The notes: generated by a model not told the origin, from the letters alone. A DNA stretch of 36,760 bases from Gluconacetobacter entanii (GCF_003206495.1 NZ_NKUF01000029.1:1-36760); one strand, 5' to 3'. Shown: positions 1-8,789, counted from the first letter of the stretch. Numbers and translations are program-made.

Positions 1-385
1 AGTCGTTAAACAGGCTCAGACCATGGATCCAAAACACGGAGAAGAAAAAATGATCTCGCAGTGAAAGTGGCCATTGACGTGAAACTCCTCATGTGAGGGG
101 CCGGTTTCCCGACATCATCACGACATCTTGCCCATAACCCATGCGCAGGCAACCATGCCCATGCGGCCATATGAAGGCATGAATGGACACGCCCTGCCCG
201 CTACGGCCATGACCTTCTGCCCATCCGCGAAAAACCCTGCCCTGCGGCATCCCCAGAACGTAACACAATGTAACCAACAGTGATGGCGCCATCCCCCCTT
301 TTCCTCCGGGACATGAACCACGTGTCTCCATGTCCGGTTCGATGCACACAGCCTCGGCTACCGCCCTTCAAAGGAGAAACTGACG
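1..385. other. Intergenic leader region, no gene recognised
   Basis: No reading frame here has a convincing start, ribosome-binding site or recognisable product. The right end carries the ribosome-binding site of the next gene (AAGGAG at 371-376, nine bases before the ATG at 386). A short dyad, CCTC ATGT GAGG, lies near 90-100. No tRNA or known riboswitch could be recognised. It probably holds the promoter of the gene at 386 and the end of a transcription unit lying outside the window. Confidence 0.5.
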
Positions 386-811
386 ATGGACTCCCAGACA
401 TTCACGCCGCGTCGCATTGATGAAATCGCAAGTTACCATGCGCATGTCTATTTCTGTGCCGATACGATGCCCTGCGCGCTGGCGCTGCGTGCCGCCCTGT
501 CGGCCCGTTTTGCCGTCCGCGTTGGCCGCGTACACACTTCTGCCGTGGGACCACATTCCGCCAGCATGTTTCAGGTTGCCTTCGAAACCTCCCTGTTCTC
601 GCTTTTCGTGCCGTGGCTCATGCTGAATCGTAACGGCCTGAGCATCCTGGTCCATCCCAACACCCTCCATCCGCAACAGGACCATGCCCGCGACAGCCTG
701 TGGATGGGCACGCCCCTGCCGTTACGGACGGAGAACCTGCCGCAGACACAACCGCATGCCGACGAAGCCGGACAGCCAAACACCACGCCAGATCCGAATA
801 TTACGATATGA
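386..811 (+). CDS. DOPA 4,5-dioxygenase family protein
   Basis: This 141-residue protein matches the small bacterial DOPA 4,5-dioxygenase family (PF08883-type). Visible family signatures are the N-terminal YHAHVYF segment (near residue 17), RFAVRVGRVH, VGPHSASMFQVAF, FVPWLMLNRNGLSILVHPNT, and HARDSLWMGTPLPL. The conserved histidines in YHAHVYF, GRVH, GPH and LVHPN are the likely metal ligands. Relatives perform extradiol cleavage of catechols, but most bacterial members have no proven substrate. The ATG is supported by AAGGAG nine bases upstream. The last 25 or so residues are a low-complexity Pro/Thr-rich tail. The protein is probably cytoplasmic. Its neighbour is an exported glycosidase-like protein, so context gives no substrate. 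Confidence 0.88.
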   Translation: MDSQTFTPRRIDEIASYHAHVYFCADTMPCALALRAALSARFAVRVGRVHTSAVGPHSASMFQVAFETSLFSLFVPWLMLNRNGLSILVHPNTLHPQQDHARDSLWMGTPLPLRTENLPQTQPHADEAGQPNTTPDPNITI

Positions 812-916
812 TTTTTTATGTTTTGTAACAGCCACCAAAAGAAACCATTCCGGGATTGCCATCAAGCACGCACTCAATTCATAAATGCCGGCAGCAACCG
901 CTCAGGAGACAGGACG

Positions 917-2416
917 TTGCAGGGTCGGCAAACGGGCAGGCGGCATATCGCCGCCTTCGTATCAATCCTTCTGTGTTGCACATCACTGCCCGGTCCGGCG
1001 GCCCATGCCCTCGACCAGCAGGGCGTGAAAATCACACATCCTCCTGCCGCTTCCACGTCGCCGGATGCAGGGCCTGCCGATACCGTCCTGATCGATGACC
1101 TTGAACACCGGACCTTCCAGTGGTTCTGGGATTCGGCAGATCCCGCTTCCGGCCTGATTCCGGACCGCTATCCCTCCGCACAGACACAGGCCAGTGTCGC
1201 CTCCATCGGGTTTGGCCTGACCGCCTATGGCATCGGGGCCACACGCGGATACATCACACGCGAGCAGGCGGTGGAGCGAACCCTTGCCACGTTGCGTTAC
1301 CTGCTGCACAGCGCGCAGAATGACAGCGAGGACAACGCCACAGGATATCAGGGCTTCTATTATCACTTCCTCCAGAAGAAAAACGGCCTGCGCCTGAACC
1401 GTGATATCGAACTGTCCAGCATCGATACGGCCCTGCTGATGCAGGGGGTGCTGTTCACGCAATCCTTCTACGACCGGGATACACCCCGCGAACGCGACAT
1501 ACGGGACATGGCCGACCGCCTGTACAGGCGCGTCAACTGGCAATGGATACGCCGTCCCGACAGTCGCCTCAGCATGGGGTGGAGTCCCGAACATCAGTTC
1601 ATCCCCAGTTACTGGGAGGGCTACAGCGAAGGGATGATGGCCTACATCCTTGGCCTCGGGTCGCCCACCCATGCGCTGGAACCTGCGTCGTGGCAGGCAT
1701 GGCTTGCGACGAACAACCGCCGGTGGGGGGATTATTACGGGCAGACCTTCCTGAATTTCGCGCCCCTGTTCGGCCATCAGTACAGCCACGCATGGATCGA
1801 CTTCCGCGGGATCCAGGACGCATGGGCGCATGAAAAGCAGATCGACTATTTCGAAAACAGCCGTCGCGCCGTCTATGCGCAACGTGCCTATGCCATCGCC
1901 AATCCCGGGAAATGGCGCGATTACAGCGCCACCACATGGGGCCTGACGGCCTGCGACGGCCCGGGCGAGGTCACGCAGAAGATCGACGGGCAGGACCGGC
2001 ATTTCCTGTCCTACTCCGCCCGTGGGGCCGGGCGTGACTATACACAGGATGATGGGACCATTGCCCCCACGGCCGCCGTGGGTTCAATCGCGTTCGCGCC
2101 CGAAATCGTGCTGCCGACCATGCGTGACATGAAATCACGTTATGGCAGCAGGATTTATGGGAAATATGGATTCGTTGATGCGTTCAATCCCAGTTTCCGC
2201 AATGGTGGCTCTTTCTGGTCCGATAACGAATATCTTGGCATCGATCAGGGGCCGATCCTGCTCATGATCGAAAACTGGCGCTCCGGACTGGTGTGGAATG
2301 TCATGAAACGCAATCCCTATATCCGCACGGGACTGGAACGTGCGGGATTTCAGGGCGGATGGCTTGCACCTGCCTCGCCTGCCATGAAGGTCGCCAGGAT
2401 TACGCCCCTGCCCTGA
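917..2416 (+). CDS. Exported glucoamylase-domain protein (COG5368-like)
   Basis: The body of the protein matches the bacterial glucoamylase-like domain family (PF10091/COG5368), which is probably an alpha/alpha-barrel glycoside hydrolase of the periplasm. Seen motifs: LEHRTFQWFWDSADP with GLIPDRYPS near the start, a GFYYHFL segment, SSIDTALLMQGVLF, YWEGYSEGMMAYILGLGSP, SHAWIDFRGIQDAW and WGLTACDGPG towards the C-terminus. I chose a TTG start at 917: AGGAG at 904-908 sits eight bases upstream, and the resulting N-terminus is a proper signal peptide (basic MQGRQTGRRH, hydrophobic core, ending AAHA). An ATG at 818 would add 33 residues with no signal-peptide character. Relatives often act on beta-glucans or cyclic glucans. 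Substrate here is unproven. No operon partner is evident. Confidence 0.85.
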   Translation: MQGRQTGRRHIAAFVSILLCCTSLPGPAAHALDQQGVKITHPPAASTSPDAGPADTVLIDDLEHRTFQWFWDSADPASGLIPDRYPSAQTQASVASIGFGLTAYGIGATRGYITREQAVERTLATLRYLLHSAQNDSEDNATGYQGFYYHFLQKKNGLRLNRDIELSSIDTALLMQGVLFTQSFYDRDTPRERDIRDMADRLYRRVNWQWIRRPDSRLSMGWSPEHQFIPSYWEGYSEGMMAYILGLGSPTHALEPASWQAWLATNNRRWGDYYGQTFLNFAPLFGHQYSHAWIDFRGIQDAWAHEKQIDYFENSRRAVYAQRAYAIANPGKWRDYSATTWGLTACDGPGEVTQKIDGQDRHFLSYSARGAGRDYTQDDGTIAPTAAVGSIAFAPEIVLPTMRDMKSRYGSRIYGKYGFVDAFNPSFRNGGSFWSDNEYLGIDQGPILLMIENWRSGLVWNVMKRNPYIRTGLERAGFQGGWLAPASPAMKVARITPLP

Positions 2417-2596
2417 TGTCCCGGCACTCCGGTGTCGCGCGCTTTTGCAGACGGGTAAAATGAGTCCGGGCGATGAATTTTCCACCGTGAAGTTCCCGCC
2501 TACAGGGTCCGTCATGGCTCTGGCGACGGTTTCGGCCGTGGGAAGGTCTGTACCTCGGACCTTGGGCAATATTTTTTTCAAGAATGAAGCGTTTTC

Positions 2597-2637
2597 TGAA
2601 GCTTTTTGAAAAAAGCTTCACCAAAAACTTTTGTTTT
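2597..2637. terminator. AT-rich hairpin between convergent genes
   Basis: An 11-bp stem, TGAAGCTTTTT (2597-2607) with AAAAAGCTTCA (2610-2620), has a two-base loop and is followed on the + strand by a T-rich tail (2629-2637). It lies between the convergent glucoamylase and Lrp genes and could stop transcription from both sides. From memory, hairpins of this sequence are frequent after genes in acetic acid bacteria. The count was not checked here. Confidence 0.6.
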
Positions 2638-3107
2638 TACCGTGTCTTGTGGCGCGACGGGGCAGCGGCAGTTGGCCCCTGACGCATGACGCGGGTGGAC
2701 AGCACGATGGCGGACGTCGTGCGATCCACCCCTTCGAGCATGCCGATCCGGTCAATCGCGTCATTGATCGCCTCCGTCGTCTGGGCGCCCACGACGGCAA
2801 TCATGTCGATCTGTCCACTGACGGCATGCAGTTCCCGGATTTCGGGAAACCTGCGCAATGCCTCCTCAACCGAGGAAACATGCCTTGGCGCCAGCGTAAT
2901 CATCACATGCGCCCGGATGGCGTCGCGCGCCGCGGCCCCCATCACCACGGCATATCCGGCAATCGCGCCACCACGTTCCAGCCTTTCGATCCTGCTCTGC
3001 ACAGTCGTGCGCGACAGTCCCGCGCGACGGGCCAGTTCGGCCGTCGGCATGCGGGCGTTTTCCTCCAGCAGGGCGAGGATAAGGCGGTCAGTAGCGTCAA
3101 TCTGCAT
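2637..3107 (-). CDS. Lrp/AsnC family transcriptional regulator
   Basis: This 156-residue protein has the classic Lrp layout. An N-terminal AsnC-type helix-turn-helix begins MQIDATDRLILALLEENARMP and includes LARRAGLSRTTVQSRIERLE (residues about 20-45). It is followed by the RAM ligand-binding/oligomerisation domain, with HVMITLAP, VSGQIDMIAVV and DRIGMLEGVDRTTSAIVLST. The start was placed at the ATG of MQIDATDR rather than the longer frame starting at 3197, because family members begin there. It is transcribed divergently from a saccharopine-dehydrogenase-type gene, which it probably controls in response to an amino acid. A pair of direct repeats overlapping its own start codon suggests autoregulation. 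Confidence 0.92.
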   Translation of the reverse strand: MQIDATDRLILALLEENARMPTAELARRAGLSRTTVQSRIERLERGGAIAGYAVVMGAAARDAIRAHVMITLAPRHVSSVEEALRRFPEIRELHAVSGQIDMIAVVGAQTTEAINDAIDRIGMLEGVDRTTSAIVLSTRVMRQGPTAAAPSRHKTR

Positions 3108-3136
3108 AATGCCGACCATGCTATACATAATGCCGA
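3105..3136. promoter_or_regulatory. Candidate Lrp operator: two direct repeats 21 bp apart
   Basis: CATAATGCCGA occurs at 3105-3115 and exactly again at 3126-3136, a period of 21 bp or about two helical turns. The left copy includes the palindromic core GCATAATGC and covers the Lrp-gene start codon. Lrp-family octamers bind arrays of phased sites in divergent promoters, so this is a credible site for repression of the regulator and control of the gene at 3236. Seen: the repeats and spacing. Inferred: the binding protein. Confidence 0.5.
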
Positions 3137-3235
3137 AATAAAAGTGCCATCTGCCGTCTATCCTCGGCTTGTTGCCGACATTGGCACGCGGTTTCATCGA
3201 CTGGTCTCATCCCATGGAACACGCGGAGTATGGTC

Positions 3236-4324
3236 ATGCGGAAAATACTTGTCATCGGGGCCGGTAACATCGGGTCCACCATTGCCGATTTCCTTGCCAG
3301 CACGGGCGATTATACCGTCACCCTGACCGACCGTGACCACAATACGCTCAAGGCCGCCAGCGTTCCCGATTCCGTGCAGCGCACGGTCGCGGACCTGGCG
3401 GAGGAAGGCGTGCTGCCCGCCCTGCTGCAGGGCTGTTTCGCGGTTCTTTCGGCCGCTCCCTTCCACCTGACGACCCGCATCGCCAGCGCCGCTGCGGCGG
3501 CCGGGGTCAACTACCTCGACCTGACCGAAGACGTGGCCAGCACCAAGATCGTGCGCGAACTTTCGACGAAGGCGCCGTCGGTGGCCTTTATCCCGCAATG
3601 CGGTCTGGCGCCCGGATTCGTCTCCATCGTGGCCCACGACATCGCGCGCCGCTTCGACAGCGTGGACACGATCCAGTTGCGTGTCGGCGCGCTGCCGGAA
3701 TATTCGACCAACGCGCTGGGCTACAACCTGACATGGAGCACGGACGGCGTCATCAACGAATATATCGAACCGTGCGAAGCCATCGTCAGCGGCAAGCGCC
3801 GCCTGGTGCCGGCCCTCGACGGGCTGGAAAGCCTGACGATCGACGGTGTGAAGTATGAGGCGTTCAACACCTCCGGCGGGCTTGGATCGCTGTGCGATAC
3901 GTATGACGGGCGCGTGCGAGAACTGAACTACCGCACCATCCGCTATCCGGGGCATTCCGCGATCATGAAGGTGCTGCTCAATGACCTGCGCCTGTCGGAA
4001 CGCCGCGACGTCATCAAGTCGATCTTTGAACATGCCCTGCCGGTGACGATGCAGGATGTCATCATCATCCTTGTCACGGTTTCCGGGCAGCGTGACGGAC
4101 GCCTGACGCAGGAGACGTTCGTGCGCGCCATCCATGGTGCGACCGTCAACGGGCGTCCGCGCACCGGCATCCAGATCACGACGGCGGGGGCGATCTGCGC
4201 GGTGCTCGACCTGCTGGCCGAAGGCAGGATCCCCACATCCGGGCTGGTGCTGCAGGAAGACATCGCCCTGTCGCAGTTCCTCGAAAACCGCTTCGGGAAG
4301 TTTTATCAGGACAGCCGGCGCTAA
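3236..4324 (+). CDS. Saccharopine dehydrogenase family NAD(P)-dependent oxidoreductase
   Basis: The 362-residue protein begins with a Rossmann dinucleotide-binding site, MRKILVIGAGNIGSTIADFL (GxGxxG), followed by the saccharopine dehydrogenase NADP-binding domain (AAPFHLTTRIASAAAAAGVNYLDLTED) and a C-terminal domain containing IPQCGLAPGFVSIVAHD and NTSGGLGSLCDTYDGRV. Family members reduce or oxidise imine/amino-acid adducts such as saccharopine, or act as lysine 6-dehydrogenase-like enzymes. The ATG at 3236 is preferred over the one at 3230 because GCGGAG (3223-3228) is then seven bases upstream rather than one. Divergence from an Lrp regulator points to amino-acid (perhaps lysine) metabolism, but the exact substrate cannot be read from the sequence. 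Confidence 0.88.
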   Translation: MRKILVIGAGNIGSTIADFLASTGDYTVTLTDRDHNTLKAASVPDSVQRTVADLAEEGVLPALLQGCFAVLSAAPFHLTTRIASAAAAAGVNYLDLTEDVASTKIVRELSTKAPSVAFIPQCGLAPGFVSIVAHDIARRFDSVDTIQLRVGALPEYSTNALGYNLTWSTDGVINEYIEPCEAIVSGKRRLVPALDGLESLTIDGVKYEAFNTSGGLGSLCDTYDGRVRELNYRTIRYPGHSAIMKVLLNDLRLSERRDVIKSIFEHALPVTMQDVIIILVTVSGQRDGRLTQETFVRAIHGATVNGRPRTGIQITTAGAICAVLDLLAEGRIPTSGLVLQEDIALSQFLENRFGKFYQDSRR

Positions 4325-4355
4325 GGGCCCTCCTGATAAATAACAATTCCAGGAT

Positions 4356-4391
4356 TGCCGCCTTTTCCCCAGAAGGCGGCATTCTTTTTTT
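4356..4391 (+). terminator. Rho-independent terminator
   Basis: The nine-base stem TGCCGCCTT (4356-4364) pairs perfectly with AAGGCGGCA (4373-4381) across an eight-base loop, and a run of T follows (4385-4391). It sits 32 bases after the stop codon of the saccharopine-dehydrogenase-type gene and closes that transcription unit. Confidence 0.88.
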
Positions 4392-4433
4392 GCAGCCTGT
4401 TCCCCCGACGGGACTGCCGGGCCGGTTTGCGTA

Positions 4434-4462
4434 TTGAACCGGGTCCCCCTTCATTCTAACAT
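4434..4462 (+). promoter_or_regulatory. Candidate sigma-70 promoter for the hydroxyacid dehydrogenase
   Basis: TTGAAC (4434-4439) and TAACAT (4457-4462) are separated by 17 bases, the optimal spacing for a housekeeping promoter. They lie just after the preceding terminator and about 100 bases before the ATG at 4562. This is a motif match only. Confidence 0.4.
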
Positions 4463-4561
4463 CAGAACGTATATGTCCCTTCCCCGGAGGGGTGCTGGCG
4501 GCCTGAACCTTATCGCGCATGCGCTGACACCCGTCCCAATCGCGGAACCTGTCAGCCAGCC

Positions 4562-5524
4562 ATGCCCCAAGACAAGATACAGCACATCTATGCGGCGCAT
4601 ACCTATTACGATATCCGCCGGGAACTCGAAAAACGTCCGGGGGCGCCGGCCTGCACGCAGGTTTCCACACCTGATGACCTCAGGGCGATCATGCCGGAGG
4701 TCGAGGTTCTGGTCGTTTCCATGCTGTGGGACAATGATCTTCTGGACATTGCCCCCCGCCTGCGCCTGATCCAGTCGATCAGTTCGGGCGTGGACCAGTT
4801 CGACCTGAACCGCCTGAAGGAACGAGGCGTCCATCTGTGCAATGCCCGTGGCGTCAATGCCAACGCGGTTGCGGAACATGCGCTTGCCCTGATGCTCAGC
4901 CTCGCACGGCGCCTGTATGAGGCACGCGACAACCAGAAGATCCGCCACTGGTCCACGACAGGCACCGACCCGCGCCCGCGCCTTCAGGAACTGTCGGAAA
5001 AGCATGCGCTGATCATCGGCATGGGCACGATCGGCGACCGGGTGGCGCGCCTGTGCCTTGCGCTGGGCATGAAGGTCAGTGGCGCACGCCACAGCGCACG
5101 CCCCCTCGATGTCGCGGGGGTGGAGCAGGTCGCGATGGACGACCTACATGTCGGCCTGAAGGACGCGGATTATGTCATCCTGACCTGCCCCCTGACCGAA
5201 CAGACGCGTCACCTCATCAATGCTGCGGCGTTCGGCGTCATGAAGCCCGATGCCTGCCTGGTGAATGTGGCGCGCGGCCCGGTGGTGGAGGAAGCCGCCC
5301 TGATCGAAGCCCTCGATACAGGCCGGATCGCCGGGGCGGCGCTCGACACCTATGACGAGGAACCGCTGCCGTCCTCATCCCCGCTCTGGTCGCGTCCCAA
5401 TCTGGTCATGACCGGGCACACGGCGGGGGAAACCCAGCTCTATGAACGCAATGTCGTCGATATCCTGATGAAGAACCTTGCCGCCCTCGAAACCGGGGGG
5501 CCACTGACAAACCAGATCGTCTGA
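4562..5524 (+). CDS. D-isomer-specific 2-hydroxyacid dehydrogenase
   Basis: At 320 residues this is a typical member of the NAD-dependent D-2-hydroxyacid dehydrogenase family (glyoxylate/hydroxypyruvate reductase type). The nucleotide-binding motif GMGTIG is at residues 153-158. The catalytic triad is visible: Arg238 in NVARGP, Glu267 in DTYDEEPL and His286 in TGHTAGE. The N-terminal substrate domain contains the loop IQSISSGVDQFD. It reduces a 2-keto acid to the D-hydroxy acid or the reverse, in the cytoplasm. The ribosome-binding site before ATG 4562 is weak. It follows a terminator and has its own promoter-like sequence, and it converges with the next gene, leaving only 13 bases between stops. 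Confidence 0.92.
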   Translation: MPQDKIQHIYAAHTYYDIRRELEKRPGAPACTQVSTPDDLRAIMPEVEVLVVSMLWDNDLLDIAPRLRLIQSISSGVDQFDLNRLKERGVHLCNARGVNANAVAEHALALMLSLARRLYEARDNQKIRHWSTTGTDPRPRLQELSEKHALIIGMGTIGDRVARLCLALGMKVSGARHSARPLDVAGVEQVAMDDLHVGLKDADYVILTCPLTEQTRHLINAAAFGVMKPDACLVNVARGPVVEEAALIEALDTGRIAGAALDTYDEEPLPSSSPLWSRPNLVMTGHTAGETQLYERNVVDILMKNLAALETGGPLTNQIV

Positions 5525-5537
5525 ATGGCGGTCCGTG

Positions 5538-8500
5538 TCATGAGACGGGACGCAATGCCGCCATTTCCTGCCGGTCATAGGCCGCCAGTACAAGCCGGCG
5601 GGTGCGGTATTCGCCAAAGGTGGCCATTTCGTTCTTGCGCAGCACCCTGAAGGTCTGGGACGGGTAATCGGCCCCCATGACATCATGGGGATCAAGCACA
5701 TATTCCAGTTGCCTGCGATCCAGGCCATAGGCGCGGGCGTACCACGCGTCGAGTTCCGCGCGCAGCAGTGCCCGCCGTGCCACGTCCCACGCAAACGGCG
5801 CCCCCACATGGCCCATGCCGCGCGCGAACGGGGCCATGGTGTTGCTGGTAAAGGTCAGTTCCAGCACCCGTGGCAGGATGAAGTCCACATCATCGGTGCT
5901 GTAGAATGACGGGGGCAGTACGGGAAGCTGTTTTACAATAAAGAAATTGAGGTTGACCCCACCCGCTTTCTGCCGACAGACGAAATCGAACGGCAGGGAC
6001 GACAGGTTGGCAATCAGGCAGGCCGCCCGTGGGTCATCCCACCCCATCCCGGGTGACAGCAGGGTCATGCTGTTTCCCACCCCCCATGGTGGCAGCAGGT
6101 TGCAGATGAAGGTGCGTTCATTCGTCGGGGACATGATGTTGCGAAACCCGAAAAATGCCGATGGCGAAGACATGTTCCCGATCTTGCGCATCACCTCGTT
6201 ACGGGGAACCCAGTAATGGGGCATGATTTCGAACGCAGGATCGCAATGTTCGCGCAGACCGGTCTGCGGCAGGACCCGATGGCCGCGCTCTCCCTTGCGC
6301 TGCGCATAACCCGCATGCCGGTGATCGTAAAAATATCCCATCTTGGCTTCATAAAGCGGAACATAACGTGATCCGTCCCCATTATCCGGGGCCTCCCGCG
6401 CCATGCGGGCAGGATGCAGCCAGTCCGTGCCGTCCCGCCGCCACCCGCCACCAGCCAGTTGGGCGGCGGTACGGAACAGGCTGCTGTCACTTGTCATGTT
6501 GAACAGGCCCTGCCGGAACTCCACCTCCCATGGATTGCCCGCAGGGCCGCGCGCCTCATCCACGAAGACCTGCACGCGGGCATAGATCGCGCGGGTCAGC
6601 GCGGCATCCATGCGGGAACGGAACACCGGCATGGTGCGCGTATTGGGATTGATGCGCGCGATGTCCCCGGCCGAAAGCGAAAAGCTGCGCCGCGTGTCCC
6701 CGCACTGTTGCGTGCGTGTCAGGAAACAGGCGAACCGTGTCGCCGCCACCGCATTGGCAATCGTCAGCAGGCAGAATTTGAAACTGCGATGGACACCCGG
6801 GAACAGGGGCGCGCTGTTTTCAAAATCCACAAGCTGCGCCAGTCGCCTTTCATCCACCAGAAAGCCAAGCAGCGGCGCGGTCATTGCATCGGTCGCAATG
6901 CCTGTCGGAACGATCAGTCCCGCCCGCCCATCATCCCGCACCAGGGCCAGGGAAAGTTCGGTAAACAGCGCATAGGTGTTGCCCCTGCCACGACCGGCAA
7001 GGGGGAAACGCCCGCTGGTGCGGACAAACACGCCCATCGCCTCGCTCTGGCGGCGTGCGCGCGTAAAACGTGCGAACAGTTCCGGCCGCGCGGTGCCCAG
7101 CGCCGTGATCGCGGCCTTGCGCGCCGCGCCCTTCAACGCGGAGATCGCGGACAGGCGCGTCCCGAAATATTCCTCTTCCTCCAGTTGCATGACGTCCCAT
7201 GGTGGATTGCCGATCACGACATCAAATCCTCCACGTTCCACCATGATGTCGGCGAAAACCAGCGGCCAGTGCAGCGTCCGCGCCCCGATGGCCGTATGGA
7301 TGGCGGCGTCCATGCACCCGCCGTCACCGGTCCCCGCAAGTTCCTGCCATAACCGGTCCGTCGTGGGCACCATATCGGCCTGACTGCCGGCAGGGCGCGG
7401 CAACATGAACGCCGCAACGTAAAGGTCACAGGCCCGGCCGAGGGGGGAGCGCGACACGCCGGTCCACCATGCCTCGAAACGCTGCTGCTTTTGTGCAACC
7501 TCCTGCGCGGTATCTTCCGCCATGCCCCGCAACGCGGACAGTTCGGCGGCAAGGGGGGCCAGCAGGGTGCGGCAGTCGGGCGCACGCCATTCGGCCTTCG
7601 CACGCTGGTTACGGCGCAGGCAGCGGCGCACGACGGCCGGGTCGTCATTGCCCAAGACCCGGTAAGCCCCGTCCGGCACACCTGTTTCAAGGACCGCGAC
7701 ATCCGCCACGCCAAGCAGCGCATTCCCGCAGCGGATATTCGCCCCCAGAAAGCACAGGGGCCGTCCGGGCATGGCGGTTTCGATCCACAACGCCATGCGC
7801 GTCAGTTCCACCGCCATGGGATTGCAGTCCACCCCATGGATGCACCGCGCCACGACATCACGAAGCGCGGCCTGGTACCCCTGCTGTCCCGGCGGGCGAA
7901 GGGCGACAAGGCGTGCCGCCATCCGCCGCGCGGCACCCAGCAGGAAATGCCCGCCGCCACAGGCCGGATCAATGATGCGCAATGCAAGCAGGCCCCCTGC
8001 CCCGCCCGCAGCCACGGCCCGGTCCATGACGGGATCAAGCGTGCTGTCGAGCAGCGCCTGAACCAGACTGTCGGGCGTATAATAACTGCCCGAAATCCGC
8101 CGGTCGTTCCCCCGCCCCCCATCATCGAGCATGAAGAGACCGTCAGGCGCAAGGCAGGGCCGGATTTCCAGCAGGCCTTCATACACGCTCGCCAGATCGC
8201 CGCTGCCAATCGAACACCAATCGACCGGCCTGGGCTTCCCTCCTTCCCCGATGCGGCAGCCAAGGCTGCGGATGGCGGACAGGAAATCACGGTCCGCCAT
8301 CCGCGCCGCCATCATCAGCGGCAGTCCCCCCGGATGCGCCAATGCCCCCAGCGCCGGCAGGCCGCGCCCGGGATCGCCCGCATCCATCGCACCAAGGACA
8401 TGCCGCATGCCGTCCCACGCTGCGAAACATCCCGCCGCCCCTTCGGAAGCATCGGCCTGCGCAAGCCAGTAAAAGAAGGAATGTCCTGATGGCCCCTGCG

Positions 8501-8789
8501 CCCGTGATGCATGCAGGAGGCCCCGCGCCTCAAGTTCAGCCAGAAAGGCAAGGCGGCAGACCAGGCGCAGCAGTTCGTCAAACAGGCATGACAGCACATG
8601 CCCATCCGCCCCGACCGCGTCACGAAGGTCCGCATTGGCGTCCAGCACCCCCTGCCCCAACGCAAGCAGCGCAGCCCTCATCCCGGCACGCAGATGCGCC
8701 TGCGTCGGTTCCTGTCCCTCCGCACAGGCTGCATTCCCCTGCCGCCATGCGGGGAAAGGGGTGGATATCGGCTCCGGTCGGGGTGGCAT
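5538..8789 (-). CDS. Solitary Eco57I/DISARM DrmMI-like N6-adenine DNA methyltransferase
   Basis: This large (about 1083-residue) protein carries an Eco57I-type N6-adenine methyltransferase core. SAM-binding motif I reads DPACGGGHFLLGAARRMA, after the typical lead-in SGSYYTPDSLVQALLDS, and catalytic motif IV reads VIGNPPWDVM. The N-terminal FDELLRLVCRLAFLAELEARGLLH segment and the C-terminal YARAYGLDRRQLEYVLDP, DYPSQTFRVLRKNEM and FGEYRTRRLVL belong to the long type IIG-like family that includes DISARM DrmMI. I see no PD-(D/E)xK nuclease motif. The N-terminus looks shorter than in 1300-residue relatives. No helicase, DrmA/B/C or endonuclease lies next to it. The ATG at 8789 has AGGA five bases upstream; an ATG at 8810 is possible. 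It may act as an orphan methyltransferase or a remnant of a defence island. Confidence 0.82.
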   Translation of the reverse strand: MPPRPEPISTPFPAWRQGNAACAEGQEPTQAHLRAGMRAALLALGQGVLDANADLRDAVGADGHVLSCLFDELLRLVCRLAFLAELEARGLLHASRAQGPSGHSFFYWLAQADASEGAAGCFAAWDGMRHVLGAMDAGDPGRGLPALGALAHPGGLPLMMAARMADRDFLSAIRSLGCRIGEGGKPRPVDWCSIGSGDLASVYEGLLEIRPCLAPDGLFMLDDGGRGNDRRISGSYYTPDSLVQALLDSTLDPVMDRAVAAGGAGGLLALRIIDPACGGGHFLLGAARRMAARLVALRPPGQQGYQAALRDVVARCIHGVDCNPMAVELTRMALWIETAMPGRPLCFLGANIRCGNALLGVADVAVLETGVPDGAYRVLGNDDPAVVRRCLRRNQRAKAEWRAPDCRTLLAPLAAELSALRGMAEDTAQEVAQKQQRFEAWWTGVSRSPLGRACDLYVAAFMLPRPAGSQADMVPTTDRLWQELAGTGDGGCMDAAIHTAIGARTLHWPLVFADIMVERGGFDVVIGNPPWDVMQLEEEEYFGTRLSAISALKGAARKAAITALGTARPELFARFTRARRQSEAMGVFVRTSGRFPLAGRGRGNTYALFTELSLALVRDDGRAGLIVPTGIATDAMTAPLLGFLVDERRLAQLVDFENSAPLFPGVHRSFKFCLLTIANAVAATRFACFLTRTQQCGDTRRSFSLSAGDIARINPNTRTMPVFRSRMDAALTRAIYARVQVFVDEARGPAGNPWEVEFRQGLFNMTSDSSLFRTAAQLAGGGWRRDGTDWLHPARMAREAPDNGDGSRYVPLYEAKMGYFYDHRHAGYAQRKGERGHRVLPQTGLREHCDPAFEIMPHYWVPRNEVMRKIGNMSSPSAFFGFRNIMSPTNERTFICNLLPPWGVGNSMTLLSPGMGWDDPRAACLIANLSSLPFDFVCRQKAGGVNLNFFIVKQLPVLPPSFYSTDDVDFILPRVLELTFTSNTMAPFARGMGHVGAPFAWDVARRALLRAELDAWYARAYGLDRRQLEYVLDPHDVMGADYPSQTFRVLRKNEMATFGEYRTRRLVLAAYDRQEMAALRPVS

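Noticed and set aside
327-345. GGTTCGA resembling a tRNA T-arm
   Set aside because: No acceptor, D or anticodon stems can be drawn around it.
983-2002. Long minus-strand open frame (339 codons) over the glucoamylase-domain gene
   Set aside because: The encoded protein has no recognisable family and exists only because GC-rich codons avoid stops on the opposite strand. The + strand product is clearly real.
3194-4135. Minus-strand open frame of 313 codons
   Set aside because: It lies antisense to the saccharopine-dehydrogenase-type gene, is rich in Arg/Gly/Asp/His and shows no domain.
6414-8489. Two long + strand frames (6414-7352 and 7491-8489)
   Set aside because: Both are antisense to the methyltransferase gene and have the low-complexity Arg/Pro/Ala composition of shadow frames.
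5538-8789. BREX PglX methyltransferase
   Set aside because: The C-terminal LEYVLDPHDV-type motif and the absence of any BREX gene fit the Eco57I/DrmMI-like family better.
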